DNA of 64,000 nt from Candidatus Tokpelaia sp. JSC189 (GCA_003331045.1 QENA01000023.1:65787-129786), one strand, 5' to 3'; positions 1 through 9,182 are shown, counted from the first letter of the stretch. Notes: generated from the letters alone by a model not told the origin. Numbers and translations are program-made.

Positions 1-160
1 TACCGTTCGCATCCACCCATTGTCCATCTATGTTGTTTAGACGTACGCTCGGTAACTGATCCAAGGAACTGGAAAAGCAGGCGGATAGGGAAAAACCTAC
101 GATAATCAGGCAGACGAGAGGCCGAAAGCGCTTGATAAATTTCAGCAATCTCAACTCCAT
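1..160 (-). CDS. Putative outer-membrane lipoprotein, 5' part only
   Basis: The reading frame starts at an ATG at 160 and runs off the left edge of the window, so only about 53 N-terminal residues are visible. They form a basic start (residues 1-12), a hydrophobic segment and a lipobox-like LSAC with the cysteine near residue 28. This is a typical type II signal peptide, so the product is probably a lipid-anchored envelope protein. After the cysteine comes a serine-rich linker, then a segment ending in DGQWVDANG. That resembles the start of small beta-barrel inhibitor-like lipoprotein domains, but the visible part is too short to name a family. No strong ribosome-binding site was seen. Whether the rest of the gene is intact cannot be judged. 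Confidence 0.5.
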   Translation of the reverse strand, partial: MELRLLKFIKRFRPLVCLIIVGFSLSACFSSSLDQLPSVRLNNIDGQWVDANG

Positions 161-689
161 ATCCCGATAGCAGAACATCGGGTAGATCACTTTTAATATC
201 CTCAGTGGTTCATGTTTTATTTATGGTTAGACTGATCATTTTACTAAAACCGATCATGCAATTATCATATTGCATGATCTCCAATAAGTCAAAATTCAGC
301 TTTTATGCAAGCGGTATCTTTGCAGTTGCCAGAATTAAGGTGGATTGCCCGATGGTGGGACCGATATTGATTGCGGGGGAAGAGATGCAGAGCGTCGCAA
401 TAGATTGGGTTCTGCATTGCTTTCTGCCGAGTACCGCCTCATTGAGATGGAAAACGCTTATCGAATGCTTGATCTTTTGCAGCGCAGGTAAATATTGCAC
501 TAGCTTTAGTTGAGCTGGAAATTTTGAATATTAGCGGCATGAATTTTATTGCTAATACCCGCTCTTAGGGTGTCAAGATAGTCCTAATTGTGCTTGTAAG
601 TTAATGAAAATAACGGGCGTTTGCATGATGTCATTGATCAGTTGTCAATGATTTTCTTGTTTATCCGGTTTCAGCCTTGCAGACTTAAT
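161..689. other. Decayed non-coding stretch
   Basis: No intact gene was found. Around 375-490 (plus strand) a short fragment reads like ordinary coding sequence, with the piece AEYRLIEMENAYRMLDLL ending at a stop near 490. It lies just upstream of the sigma-54 regulator wreck and could be its N-terminal region, but I cannot match it to a family. Confidence 0.4.
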
Positions 690-1375
690 AGTCTTGGTCG
701 GCAATTTGCTGCAGCACCATGCTATTCGGAGAACAAATTGCAGATTCTGCGCCGCTATACAGCATCCTATCATTTCTTTTGCCGATCTTGTTGTTAAAAA
801 GCGAACGGATGAAACAGGTTGTCTGCGATGCAGAAATGTGGCCAGAAGTAACGAAGCATTGCTGATTACCGGTAAAATCGGTATAAATCGCGAGGTACTT
901 ACAAGGATTGTTCACAAAAAAAGTGGTCATGGCAAAAGGCCTTTTATTTATATATATGATGTTTCTAATATATGGATCAGGAAATTTCTTCATGAAATTG
1001 GGTAGATAATCAGAGCGCTACATCAATTTCTAAGTGATGTTGATATGTTTGACATGGCCTTTCAATCCTAGTTGCTTCGGATACTGGAACAACAAGCTAA
1101 AATAGTAAAATTACAGAAGGATAAGCATTTCCATCTTTATGGCAAAAGCTCAATTCATCTGGGCGAACTTATCAATAAAGGTTTCTTGTCTAGCGAGCCT
1201 GTATATTTTAAAAGACTTAGGGAGACTAAACTAAAGATACCGCTACTGCGCAATCGCCGTGATGATATTCAGGATCTTACCAACCTTAATCCTTATCCGT
1301 ATAATCACTTAAACACAACAGTTGATCCAAATACACAAAAATTGCCAACAAAATGCCTAAAGGAATAGGCTGAAT
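690..1375 (+). pseudogene. Sigma-54-dependent transcriptional regulator, AAA+ domain remnant
   Basis: Three pieces of one AAA+ activator domain appear in order, separated by stops and frame changes. At about 840-960 the translation reads NEALLITGKIGINREVL, aligning with the Walker A region VLITGESGTGKEVL, but the P-loop glycines and lysine are lost. At about 1030-1090 FLSDVDMFDMAFQS, a stop, then LLRILEQQ correspond to the Walker B segment FLDEI..LQ.KLLRVLE. At about 1150-1270 LGELINKGF, VYFKRLRETKLKIPLLR and NRRDDI match the sensor segment LGELI..G.FR.DLYFRL....PPLRERREDI. Family membership is clear. Which regulator it was (NtrC, FlbD or AcoR type) is not, because the N-terminal and DNA-binding parts are unrecognisable. 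It cannot encode a working protein. Confidence 0.75.
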
Positions 1376-1573
1376 TTATTGTTTTTTAATCTGAAAAGAT
1401 AGTAAATTACTGATTTATCGTTGATGAATCATTACAGAAAAAATTATTGTCTTGCCTAAAGCTCAAAAAAATTTTCCCCATAAACTGGCTATGGCTGTAG
1501 GTACTATTTTGGATATGCTTGACAGGAGAGATACAAAATAGCAAACAGATTGTGGCAAAAAGGGCAGAGTGAT

Positions 1574-2323
1574 ATGAAAATAATCGTTGGTGTCAAAAGG
1601 GTTGTTGATCATAATGTGAAAGTTCGTGTCAAGGCGGATGGCAGTGGAGTTGAATTGGCCAATGTCAGGATGTCGATAAACCCGTTTGATGAGATTGCAC
1701 TGGAAGAGGCTGTACGTCTGCGTGAAAAAGGCACTGCAAGTGAGGTTGTTGCTGTTTCTGTTGGTGCTGATGCTGCTCAGGAAACATTGCGGACAGCATT
1801 GGCCATGGGAGCAGATCGTGCCATTCTTGTTATGGGTGGGGAGGCACTACAGTCGCTCGAAGTTGCTGCTGTTTTTAAGGAACTAGTTCAGATCGAGACA
1901 CCGGATCTAGTCATCTTTGGCAAGCAGGCGATTGATAGTGATAGAAACCAAACTGGACAGATGCTTGCCGGGCTTCTGGGCTGGGGGCAAGCGACATTTG
2001 CATCGGCTGTGAATATTGAAAACGATGAGGCTATTGTTGCGCGCGAAGTGGACGCTGGTATACAGACAATTGCTGTCCGCCTCCCAGCGGTCATAACTGC
2101 TGATTTGCGGTTGAATGAGCCACGTTATATCTCACTGCCTAATATCATGAAAGCCCGCAAAAAGACAATTGAAAAAAAGACGCTTTCCGAACTAGGCCTT
2201 ACTCGTAAATCGCACCTCAAGGTTCTGAAGGTTGAAGAACCGACAGTCCGTAAACCCGGTATTCGGGTGAATGGTGTTGCTGAACTTGTTGAGAAACTGC
2301 GTCATGAAAAGAAGCTGCTTTAA
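1574..2323 (+). CDS. etfB: Electron transfer flavoprotein beta subunit
   Basis: Small subunit of the soluble ETF heterodimer, which carries electrons from acyl-CoA dehydrogenases and related flavoenzymes to ETF-ubiquinone oxidoreductase; the beta chain holds AMP. The protein is 249 residues, normal for the family. It begins [19 protein letters not shown] and has the nucleotide-binding stretch [20 protein letters not shown] around residues 117-136. A C-terminal tail contacts the alpha subunit. I chose the ATG at 1574; an extension to 1550 would add eight residues not typical of the family. etfA follows 55 bases downstream and the membrane oxidoreductase after that, so all three proteins of the pathway are probably co-transcribed. 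Confidence 0.96.
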   Translation: MKIIVGVKRVVDHNVKVRVKADGSGVELANVRMSINPFDEIALEEAVRLREKGTASEVVAVSVGADAAQETLRTALAMGADRAILVMGGEALQSLEVAAVFKELVQIETPDLVIFGKQAIDSDRNQTGQMLAGLLGWGQATFASAVNIENDEAIVAREVDAGIQTIAVRLPAVITADLRLNEPRYISLPNIMKARKKTIEKKTLSELGLTRKSHLKVLKVEEPTVRKPGIRVNGVAELVEKLRHEKKLL

Positions 2324-2378
2324 ATCGTCTTGATTTAAGTATGGCATAGTTTTTGAAAATTTAATAGGAGATGTAAGA

Positions 2379-3308
2379 ATGACTATTCTTCTTCTTGCAG
2401 CGCATGATAACCGGTATTTATCTGTTGAAACGTCAAAAGCACTGACAGCAGCACAGGGCATTGGTGGTGATATTGATATTTTGGTAGCAGGTGAAGGTGT
2501 GCATCAGGTTGTCGCCGCTGCCGCAAAATTGGCCGGTGTGCGTAAAGTGCTTGTTGCCGAGGCTTTGTATCTGCAGCATCAACTTGCCGAACCGCTGGCC
2601 TGTGTGATCTTTTCACTTGCAGATCGCTATGATGTTTTCATGGCGGCAGCCACGGCTGTGGGCAAGGATGTCATGCCCCGGCTGGCGGGCCAACTTGGTG
2701 TCATGCAGATATCGGAGGTTATCGCTGTTCTTGCTCCTGATACTTTTCAACGGCCGATATATGCGGGCAATGCCATTGAAACCGTGCAAGTCTTTGATGC
2801 CAAAAAGGTTATTACTGTGCGCACCACGTGCTTCACAGCAGCTGGTGAAGGAGGTAATGTGTGGGTAGAGAAGATTACGGTACCGGAAGATCTTGGTTTG
2901 TCACGCTTTGTTTCTCAGGTAGATTCCGATGAGGGACAGCCTGAGCTTGGTTCTGCCCGGGTTGTTGTATCTGGTGGGCGGGGTTTGGGTTCATCAGAAA
3001 ATTTTAAAGCACTGCTTGAGCCGCTTGCCGAACGGTTAAGGGCGGCTATTGGCGCAAGCCGTGCAGCAGTTGATGCCGGTTATGCGCCTAATGATCGGCA
3101 GATAGGCCAGACCGGGAAAGCTGTATCGCCAGAGCTTTATATTGCTATCGGCATATCTGGTGCAATTCAGCACTTGGCGGGCATGATGGATTCGCGAGTG
3201 ATTGTTGCTATCAACAAGGACTCGGAGGCGCCAATTTTTCAGGTAGCTGATTATGGCCTTGTTGGTGATCTTTTTGAAATTGTGCCGGAGCTGACAAAGG
3301 CAGTCTGA
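2379..3308 (+). CDS. etfA: Electron transfer flavoprotein alpha subunit
   Basis: FAD-binding large subunit of ETF, 309 residues, the usual length. The C-terminal FAD domain is intact: VVSGGRGLGSSENF at about residues 196-209, the VDAGYAPNDRQIGQTG segment near 230-246, and the closing region AIGISGAIQHLAGM followed by INKDSEAPIF and VADYGLVGDLFEIVPEL. The start follows a purine-rich ribosome-binding site (AGGAGATGTAAGA). The gene sits between etfB and ETF-ubiquinone oxidoreductase, with only three bases before the latter, implying one transcript. The protein should work in the cytoplasm in branched-chain amino acid, fatty acid or choline-type oxidation. The dehydrogenases themselves are not in this window. 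Confidence 0.96.
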   Translation: MTILLLAAHDNRYLSVETSKALTAAQGIGGDIDILVAGEGVHQVVAAAAKLAGVRKVLVAEALYLQHQLAEPLACVIFSLADRYDVFMAAATAVGKDVMPRLAGQLGVMQISEVIAVLAPDTFQRPIYAGNAIETVQVFDAKKVITVRTTCFTAAGEGGNVWVEKITVPEDLGLSRFVSQVDSDEGQPELGSARVVVSGGRGLGSSENFKALLEPLAERLRAAIGASRAAVDAGYAPNDRQIGQTGKAVSPELYIAIGISGAIQHLAGMMDSRVIVAINKDSEAPIFQVADYGLVGDLFEIVPELTKAV

Positions 3309-3311
3309 AGT

Positions 3312-4967
3312 ATGCAGCCATTCGTAATGCGTGAAAGCATGGAATTTGATGTGGTAATTGTTGGAACGGGGCCGGCGGGGTTGTCAGCGGCGATCCGACT
3401 CAAGCAGATCAACCCTGCTCTTTCCGTTGTTGTATTGGAGAAAGGCGTTGAAGTCGGTGCCCATATTCTTTCAGGTGCTGTTGTTGATCCGATTGGCATT
3501 GATGCTCTTTTGCCGGGTTGGCGCCGGGAAGAAGGACATCCTTTTAAAACAGTCGTGACGCAGGAACGTTTCTTGATGTTAGGAGAAAAGGGGGCATGGA
3601 ATATTCCCAATGCACTGATGCCGGGGATATTGTCAAACCGCGGTAATTTTGTTGTGTCACTGGGGAATGTCTGCCGTTGGCTTGCACGAAAAGCCGAAGC
3701 GCTTGGGGTTGAAATTTATCCTGGGTTTACCGGCGTGGAAGTGCTTTATAACAAGGCAGGTGCAGTTATCGGTGTTGTCACCGGCGATATGGGGGTCAAA
3801 AAAAATGGTAGCCACGGGCTCAATTACATGCCAGGCATGGAGCTTTTGGGCAAATATGTACTGATAGGCGAAGGGGCTCGCGGATCGTTGGCTAAAGAGG
3901 TTATCGCCCGTTATGCCCTTGATAGGGAATGCAGCCCTCAGAGATATGGTATTGGTCTAAAAGAACTCTGGGAGATTGACCCTATCTATCATCAGTCTGG
4001 TTTAGTTTTGCATTCTTTTGGTTGGCCGCTTGATGAGTGTACTGGCGGGGGTTCTTTTCTGTATCATATGGAGGGTAACAAGGTTTCTGTCGGTTTTGTT
4101 GTTCATCTGGATTACAAAAATCCCTATCTTTCACCATTTGAGGAATTTCAGCGCTTTAAAACCCATTCCGCCATACGCGGTATTTTTACAGGCGCGAGAC
4201 GTGTTGCTTATGGTGCACGTGCTCTTACTGAAGGGGGCTGGCAATCTGTGCCGAAGCTTATTTTTCCTGGCGGGGTACTTATTGGTTGTGCAGCTGGGTT
4301 TATGAATGTTCCCCGCATCAAGGGGTCGCATAATGCGGTATTATCCGGCATGGTTGCAGCAGAGCATGTAGCTGTTGCTATTGCAAAAGGCCGTGCACAT
4401 GATGAAGTTGCGGGTATTGAAGATAGCTGGCGGGTGGGCGTTATCGGCCGAGATCTTTTGCCTGTACGTAATGTAAAGCCGCTTTGGGCAAAATATGGTA
4501 CAAAGCTTGGGATGATGCTGGGTGGTTTTGATATGTGGTGTCAGCAATTATTCGGTTTTTCCTTTTTTGGGACCATGCATTATAAAAAGACAGATAGTGC
4601 TATGTTGGAGCCAGCGTTCCTGCATGACCCGATTAGATATCCAGCTCCAGATAATGTCCTGACCTTTGATCGTCTGTCTTCTATTTATCTGTCCAATATC
4701 CGTCATGAGGACGATGAGCCCTGCCATCTTCTGATAAAAGATAAAAAACTTCAGGAAATGTCAGAGCTTACTGTTTATGGCGGTCCGTCAATACGTTACT
4801 GTCCGGCGGCAGTTTATGAGTGGATTTCTGAAGGCAATAACAAGCGTTATGTGATCAATGCGCAGAACTGTATCCACTGCAAAACCTGTGATATTAAAGA
4901 TCCTAACCAGAATATTGAATGGACATCTCCTGAAGGAGGGGAGGGGCCAGTTTACTCTGATATGTAA
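3312..4967 (+). CDS. Electron transfer flavoprotein-ubiquinone oxidoreductase
   Basis: Membrane-associated iron-sulfur flavoprotein that takes electrons from reduced ETF and passes them to ubiquinone. It has 551 residues, full length for the family. The N-terminal FAD dinucleotide fold shows GTGPAG at residues 18-23. The 4Fe-4S cluster ligands at the C terminus are all present: Cys497, then Cys520, Cys523 and Cys526 in the CIHCKTC motif. The middle contains the GARGSLAKE segment and the conserved GGWQSVPKL..PGG region. The first ATG at 3312 gives a short leader; MEFDVV at residue 10 is an alternative start. It follows etfA by three bases, so the ETF pathway is assembled as one unit here. Confidence 0.95.
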   Translation: MQPFVMRESMEFDVVIVGTGPAGLSAAIRLKQINPALSVVVLEKGVEVGAHILSGAVVDPIGIDALLPGWRREEGHPFKTVVTQERFLMLGEKGAWNIPNALMPGILSNRGNFVVSLGNVCRWLARKAEALGVEIYPGFTGVEVLYNKAGAVIGVVTGDMGVKKNGSHGLNYMPGMELLGKYVLIGEGARGSLAKEVIARYALDRECSPQRYGIGLKELWEIDPIYHQSGLVLHSFGWPLDECTGGGSFLYHMEGNKVSVGFVVHLDYKNPYLSPFEEFQRFKTHSAIRGIFTGARRVAYGARALTEGGWQSVPKLIFPGGVLIGCAAGFMNVPRIKGSHNAVLSGMVAAEHVAVAIAKGRAHDEVAGIEDSWRVGVIGRDLLPVRNVKPLWAKYGTKLGMMLGGFDMWCQQLFGFSFFGTMHYKKTDSAMLEPAFLHDPIRYPAPDNVLTFDRLSSIYLSNIRHEDDEPCHLLIKDKKLQEMSELTVYGGPSIRYCPAAVYEWISEGNNKRYVINAQNCIHCKTCDIKDPNQNIEWTSPEGGEGPVYSDM

Positions 4968-5156
4968 AGATAAGATGCTAGAGAAAGTTTTTTAAAGCCT
5001 AACTTGTGCAATTATCATATTTGTTTAGCACATTGCAGGATTTGCAGATTTTATTTATGAGAGTACAACTGATTCACTTCTATATAATGATTGATCTCAA
5101 ATGGGCTTCAGATTGAAAAGTCTATACAGTTATGTTCCGCATGGAGTTGTAAAATT

Positions 5157-5294
5157 ATGACCGCTAAAAGAGCTACATTATTCATCATTGTAATGCTTTT
5201 TATTATTATTGTTGCTGCGATAAGCATTAATTCAAGTGGAGCTGGAAACAACGATGCAGTTATAGATGGATATGGGGTTTCTTCTCTTCAATAA
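5157..5294 (+). CDS. Small single-span membrane protein, unknown
   Basis: A 45-codon frame starting MTAKRATLFIIVMLFIIIV. A short basic N terminus is followed by one hydrophobic segment of about 19 residues, then a polar tail rich in Ser, Gly and Asn that ends at a TAA. A GGAG sequence lies about 10 bases upstream of the ATG. The arrangement fits a tiny inner-membrane protein or a cleaved exported peptide. I do not recognise a family, and the surrounding DNA is partly decayed, so chance cannot be excluded. It lies 190 bases after the ETF oxidoreductase gene on the same strand. Confidence 0.4.
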   Translation: MTAKRATLFIIVMLFIIIVAAISINSSGAGNNDAVIDGYGVSSLQ

Positions 5295-6159
5295 ATTATA
5301 GCATGTGAATCAGTCTTTCAGCTTTGAAGGGCCGTAAATCTCTGTTTTATAATAGCTCTTATCCCATAGTTTCGGATAAGAGGTGTTATTTTGTTTTCTG
5401 TTGAGCTATGAACTGTTCATAGCTCGATTATTGAATGTGTACAATTTGGTATTGAATCCGAAGGTTTTCTGAGTATTTGGCTGGACAAGAGAGATGCAGT
5501 GATACTCGTTGTCGAGTGGTGATTCGGAGATGATTAGCGGATTTTCTCGAATGCTGTATCCAGTTCTGTCTGAGGTTTAGCACTGCGTCAGAACCTTTGT
5601 TGGTAGAGAGCTTTCTAGTTTGGCTGGAGGCGTGCTAGCGGCCAAGGAGCTGAGCACTTCACTTTCTTGTTAAACATGGAAATGCAAAGGTGAGGGATGA
5701 AGACGATCTACTGCCTCATAGAGAACACTTTGGGAGAACACTTTGTATGTGGTGAATACACAAAGCAGTTGCGTGCACATAGTGTGGTTATCGCATCTTG
5801 TTAGTGCTTTGTGCGTGCGATCTGGATGAGCTTTAGTGGAAACAAAGATACATCAGTATTAAACGCCTGGGCGACATGTGCATATTGCTCTTTGTCAATC
5901 AATTCACACAACTTGGACGGATAACAAACGTCTCCTTAGAAAGTGTAAAGGTATTTTGATTTTGAAAAGAATATTGAATTGTATTCATATGCCAACTTTA
6001 ATTCTAATAAAATTAAAAGCCATTATATAAATAACAATACACACACATACTATCATTGGCAGATGAATGCACCTGCGAAGTTTTGATGATCTGTCTTGCA
6101 GCATGTGTCTGAGTTATGATACGGCAAGAAGAATTGAATGCTAGATAAAGGATAGCGCA
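5295..6159. other. Long spacer without an intact gene
   Basis: About 860 bases with no convincing frame. On the minus strand around 5810-5935 there is a coding-like fragment (KLCELIDKEQYAHVAQAF). Further along, around 5530-5570, TELDTAFEKIR can be read after frame changes. Together they faintly resemble the C-terminal region of a thiamine-pyrophosphate-dependent enzyme, but the match is too weak to call. The 3' end carries the ribosome-binding site AAGGATAGCGCA of the following ClpP-like gene. Confidence 0.4.
5721..5745. repeat. Short tandem duplication
   Basis: The 12-mer GAGAACACTTTG occurs twice with a 13-base period, at 5721-5732 and 5734-5745. It lies in the decayed spacer and is probably a replication slippage event. 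Confidence 0.7.
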
Positions 6160-6765
6160 ATGAGAGACAAAAAAAAATCTGAAGCGCAAAACGAAGAAAG
6201 TATGAAGGCATCATCCACACGGATGGAAGAAAATCTCTTTCGTTCACGGTTTGTTTTTATCATTGGACAAATTGAAGATAAAATGGCCAAAAATGTTGTG
6301 ACTCAACTTGTTGCCCTTTCACAAGAATCCAACGAACCTATTTATATGGTCGTCTCTTCACCGGGCGGGCATGTTGAATCTGGCGATCTTATTCATGATA
6401 TGATAAAATTTATTGTGGCTCCTGTTGTTATGATTGGCTCTGGCTGGGTTGCTAGTGCTGGCACGCACATCTTCCTTGCTGTTCCTAAAGATCGTCGACT
6501 TTGCTTAGAAAACACCCGCTTTCTGATTCATGAACCTTCGGGTGGGATTGGCGGCAGTGCTACCGATATTGAAATTCAAGCCCGTGAAATCCTCAAGATG
6601 CGTGAACGATTAGCACAGATTATTTCCCGCGAAACCGGCCAAAATATTGAAAAAGTCTATAGGGATATTGATCGCGATTATTGGATGTCTGCAAACGAAG
6701 CAGCCGATTATGGACTAATTTCTCGTATTATCTCTCATATATCAGAAATCAAGGCCTACACTTGA
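6160..6765 (+). CDS. ClpP-family serine peptidase, second paralogue
   Basis: A 201-residue ClpP-fold protein distinct from the main ClpP at 17727. The catalytic triad is intact by alignment: Ser99 in VASAG, His124 in FLIHEPSGG and Asp173 in RDIDRDYW. The oxyanion region reads [10 protein letters not shown] at 66-75. The serine loop is GWVASAG rather than the canonical GQAASMG, and an extra charged segment of about 30 residues precedes the core. A good ribosome-binding site (AAGGA, seven-base spacing) supports this start. No Clp ATPase is next to it. It may form its own or mixed barrels, as divergent ClpP copies do in other bacteria, but the partner and substrates cannot be read from sequence. 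Confidence 0.88.
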   Translation: MRDKKKSEAQNEESMKASSTRMEENLFRSRFVFIIGQIEDKMAKNVVTQLVALSQESNEPIYMVVSSPGGHVESGDLIHDMIKFIVAPVVMIGSGWVASAGTHIFLAVPKDRRLCLENTRFLIHEPSGGIGGSATDIEIQAREILKMRERLAQIISRETGQNIEKVYRDIDRDYWMSANEAADYGLISRIISHISEIKAYT

Positions 6766-6910
6766 AAAAAACATCTCTTACTTATTTTTTTATGAATAAA
6801 AGTGTAGGAATTACATTCGAGTTATTTTTTTCTTTAATATTAAGCCTATCTTCTCCATCCAACTGGAATAAATTCTGTATAATCCCAGAGCCTGAGAACA
6901 AATTAGCAAC

Positions 6911-6933
6911 CTGAACTGATATTATCAGTTCAG
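6911..6933. terminator. Perfect inverted repeat at the atpF stop codon
   Basis: CTGAACTGATA and TATCAGTTCAG form an 11-base perfect palindrome around one central base, overlapping the atpF stop codon on the minus strand. It could act as a 3' hairpin for the F0 operon. Neither side has a clear T-run, so intrinsic termination is uncertain. Confidence 0.4.
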
Positions 6934-7407
6934 AGAAGCTCTTATCTCATTTAGCGAAGCTTGAAAAAGGTGGTTATTAGTCTCTTCTTTATTAATTCCT
7001 TCACTAAGAATTTTTTCCGCTACAACAATGGCCAAATTAATAGCAGTAGAGCGAACAGTGTTGACAGCTTCTATCTCTGCTTGGGCAATTTTCTGTTCAG
7101 CTACTCTGTCATGGTGCTCGATATATTCCAGGATTTTTTTATGGGTTTCGACCATAAGAATATTAGCCTCACGCTCAGCTACCTCAATAATGGCCTTTGC
7201 TTCTTTTTCTGCTTCAAAACGTTTGCGCTGGTATTCCGCAAGAAGCTGTTGGGCTTCTTCGCGCAAACAACGTGCCTCTTCAAGCTCATTGTAAATGCGC
7301 TGCGCACGATGATCAAGGGTACGTACGACCCATGAGGGAATCTTCAGTATGCCAAGCAAGATAAAAAAAAGAACAAGAGCAATTAGTTCCCAGAAAGTAT
7401 CAGTCAT
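6925..7407 (-). CDS. atpF: F0 ATP synthase subunit b
   Basis: Peripheral stalk subunit b of the F1F0 ATP synthase, 160 residues, normal length. One N-terminal membrane segment (LIALVLFFILLGILKI, about residues 8-23) is followed by a long charged amphipathic helix (about 30-130) that would dimerise with b'. The ATG at 7407 is 17 bases after the stop of the b' gene. It is last in the minus-strand operon atpI-atpB-atpE-atpF'-atpF. The F1 genes are elsewhere, as is usual in Rhizobiales. Confidence 0.93.
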   Translation of the reverse strand: MTDTFWELIALVLFFILLGILKIPSWVVRTLDHRAQRIYNELEEARCLREEAQQLLAEYQRKRFEAEKEAKAIIEVAEREANILMVETHKKILEYIEHHDRVAEQKIAQAEIEAVNTVRSTAINLAIVVAEKILSEGINKEETNNHLFQASLNEIRASLN

Positions 7408-7424
7408 TAATTACATCCCGTTTA

Positions 7425-7994
7425 TCAATTCCATGCGGCTTTAATTGCCTTTGCTATGGAAGATTCATTAACATGCCTATCAATAAGTTTGTGCACAATG
7501 CTTTCTGCTGCGATCTTGGCAATCGCTCCCACATTCTGCATTGCTTTATCTCGGATATCTGAAATACGCTTTTCCGCTTCGGCAAGCTTGCTATCCAGAT
7601 CTGTCTGGGCATGATTGTGCTCTGCTTTAGCTTGGGCTCTTGCCTTATCACTTGCCGTGCGGGTAATAATACCGGCTCGTTTGCGGGCCTCAACCAGCTC
7701 TTTTTCATAAGCAATAATAGTTGCATCAGCTTCCTGTTTCATGCGGGCTGCATGATCAAGATCGGCTGCGATTCTATCACGGCGTGCCTCAATGACATTA
7801 CCAATCCGCGGCAATACAATCCGGGACATGAAGAAATAAAAAAGCCCAAAACAAAGAAGCAGCCAGAAAACATGCGATTCAAAAAATGAAAAATCAAAGG
7901 GCGGAAATACACGATCAATGTGATTATTCTCAGCGGATTTTACTTGTGTTGCAGCATATTCACTAACCTGTGCATAAGCTGTAGATATAAACAT
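7425..7994 (-). CDS. atpG: F0 ATP synthase subunit b'
   Basis: Second, diverged b-type stalk subunit (b'), typical of alphaproteobacteria and photosynthetic organisms. It has 189 residues. An N-terminal polar extension with FPPFDFSFFESH precedes the membrane span HVFWLLLCFGLFYFFMS (about residues 41-57). The characteristic VLPRIGNVIEARRDRIAADL follows, then a long charged helix. It lies between the c-subunit gene and atpF, the expected order. Some annotations call this gene atpF2 or atpX. Start and stop are clear. Confidence 0.92.
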   Translation of the reverse strand: MFISTAYAQVSEYAATQVKSAENNHIDRVFPPFDFSFFESHVFWLLLCFGLFYFFMSRIVLPRIGNVIEARRDRIAADLDHAARMKQEADATIIAYEKELVEARKRAGIITRTASDKARAQAKAEHNHAQTDLDSKLAEAEKRISDIRDKAMQNVGAIAKIAAESIVHKLIDRHVNESSIAKAIKAAWN

Positions 7995-8143
7995 CCGTTT
8001 TATCCTCCAATTATCAGAATTTGTAATTTTAACAATAGAATTGCCATCCGATTTTTCTATCCAAGGCCATATTATTCTGCGTCGTCAATCAAAACCTGGT
8101 AATGCTATATAGGGGAAGCCACGCATATAGCCCCTAGCTGAGA

Positions 8144-8371
8144 TTAAACGGCAAACAGCAAAAGAAGGGCGATAAGAAGCGAGAAAATACCCAAAGCCTC
8201 AGTCACAGCGAAGCCAAATACCAAACGGCCGAACTGACTATCAGCGGCAGATGGGTTGCGCAAAGCACCCGACAGATAACTGCTAAAAATATTACCCAGA
8301 CCAAGGGCAGTTCCTGCCATGCCAAAACAAGCAAGACCGGCACCAATGTATTTTGCAGCTTCTACTTCCAT
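8144..8371 (-). CDS. atpE: F0 ATP synthase subunit c
   Basis: Proteolipid that forms the proton-translocating c-ring, 75 residues. Two hydrophobic helices flank the polar loop SGALRNPSAA (34-43). The proton-carrying acidic residue is Glu58 in FAVTEALG, as expected for alphaproteobacteria. The ATG at 8371 follows a strong ribosome-binding site (AAAGGAGAGTAAT). The frame stays open to 8452, but that extension would overlap atpB and is not family-like. It lies 55 bases after atpB and 149 bases before the b' gene. Confidence 0.95.
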   Translation of the reverse strand: MEVEAAKYIGAGLACFGMAGTALGLGNIFSSYLSGALRNPSAADSQFGRLVFGFAVTEALGIFSLLIALLLLFAV

Positions 8372-8426
8372 ATTACTCTCCTTTGAATAAAACGCAAATT
8401 TAGTCTGGCGGATATCCGCCGTTTTC

Positions 8427-9182
8427 TTAGTGGCCCGGATGTACCGCGTCATTAAGATACATACAGGTCAGAACAGTAAAAACATAAGCCTGTAGAAATG
8501 CGACTAAGAACTCAAGTGCTGTGATGGCAACAGTCATGAATAGTGACAGGATAGATCCGCCAACTCCGATCGGCCCCAATGCCACCATTGAAATAATAAA
8601 ACCTGCAAAAACCTTGAGGGTAATATGTCCTGCTAGCATATTAGCAAAAAGACGCAGTGACAAACTGATAGGACGCGACAGGAATGAAATTACTTCAATT
8701 ATTGTTACAAGGGGCAGAATCAAAATAGGCACGCCGCTTGGGACAAAAAGCCTAAAGAAACGAAAGCCGTGCTTATAAAAACCAGAGAGAATCACTGTCA
8801 AAATTACCAGCATTGCTAGGGAAAAAGTGATCATAATCTGCGATGTGACCGTATAGAAATACGGGAAAAGCCCAATAAAATTAGCAACAAGCACAAAAAC
8901 AAATAGGGAAAAGACAAGCGGAAAAAACCTTATGCCCTGCGAACCGGCAGATTCCCGTAATGTTGACGCAACAAATTCATAAGCTATTTCTGATAGAGAT
9001 TGCATACGAGTTGGCACAATTCCCCGGCTTGAAGATGTCAGCAACAAAAACATTGAAGAGATGATAACCGTCACCACCATGAAAAGAGATACATTGGTGA
9101 ATGATAAATCCCAAGAACCAACCGGTAGATCTATCAGACGTAAAACCTCAAATTGATGAATCGGATCCGGACCGTTTGTCAA
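8427..9182 (-). CDS. atpB: F0 ATP synthase subunit a
   Basis: Membrane subunit a, which forms the proton half-channels beside the c-ring. About 251 residues with five or six membrane helices. The essential arginine lies in [12 protein letters not shown], and the C terminus [17 protein letters not shown] is the family ending. I place the start at a TTG at 9182: it gives N-terminal [10 protein letters not shown], matching the usual short start of the family, and GAGG lies six bases upstream. A GTG at 9194 is in frame but lacks a ribosome-binding site. The gene is second in the operon after atpI. Confidence 0.93.
   Translation of the reverse strand: MTNGPDPIHQFEVLRLIDLPVGSWDLSFTNVSLFMVVTVIISSMFLLLTSSSRGIVPTRMQSLSEIAYEFVASTLRESAGSQGIRFFPLVFSLFVFVLVANFIGLFPYFYTVTSQIMITFSLAMLVILTVILSGFYKHGFRFFRLFVPSGVPILILPLVTIIEVISFLSRPISLSLRLFANMLAGHITLKVFAGFIISMVALGPIGVGGSILSLFMTVAITALEFLVAFLQAYVFTVLTCMYLNDAVHPGH

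Noticed and set aside
205..513. A 102-codon plus-strand frame near the left edge
   Set aside because: No ribosome-binding site and no family resemblance. A different frame of the same DNA carries the more protein-like fragment, so I treat it as decayed sequence.
1072..1368. A 98-codon frame as an independent gene
   Set aside because: Its translation is the Walker B-to-sensor part of the broken sigma-54 AAA+ domain, continuing from fragments upstream, so it belongs to the pseudogene.
7920..8102. A plus-strand frame across the atpE-atpF' junction
   Set aside because: It overlaps the start of the b' gene on the opposite strand and lacks coding features.
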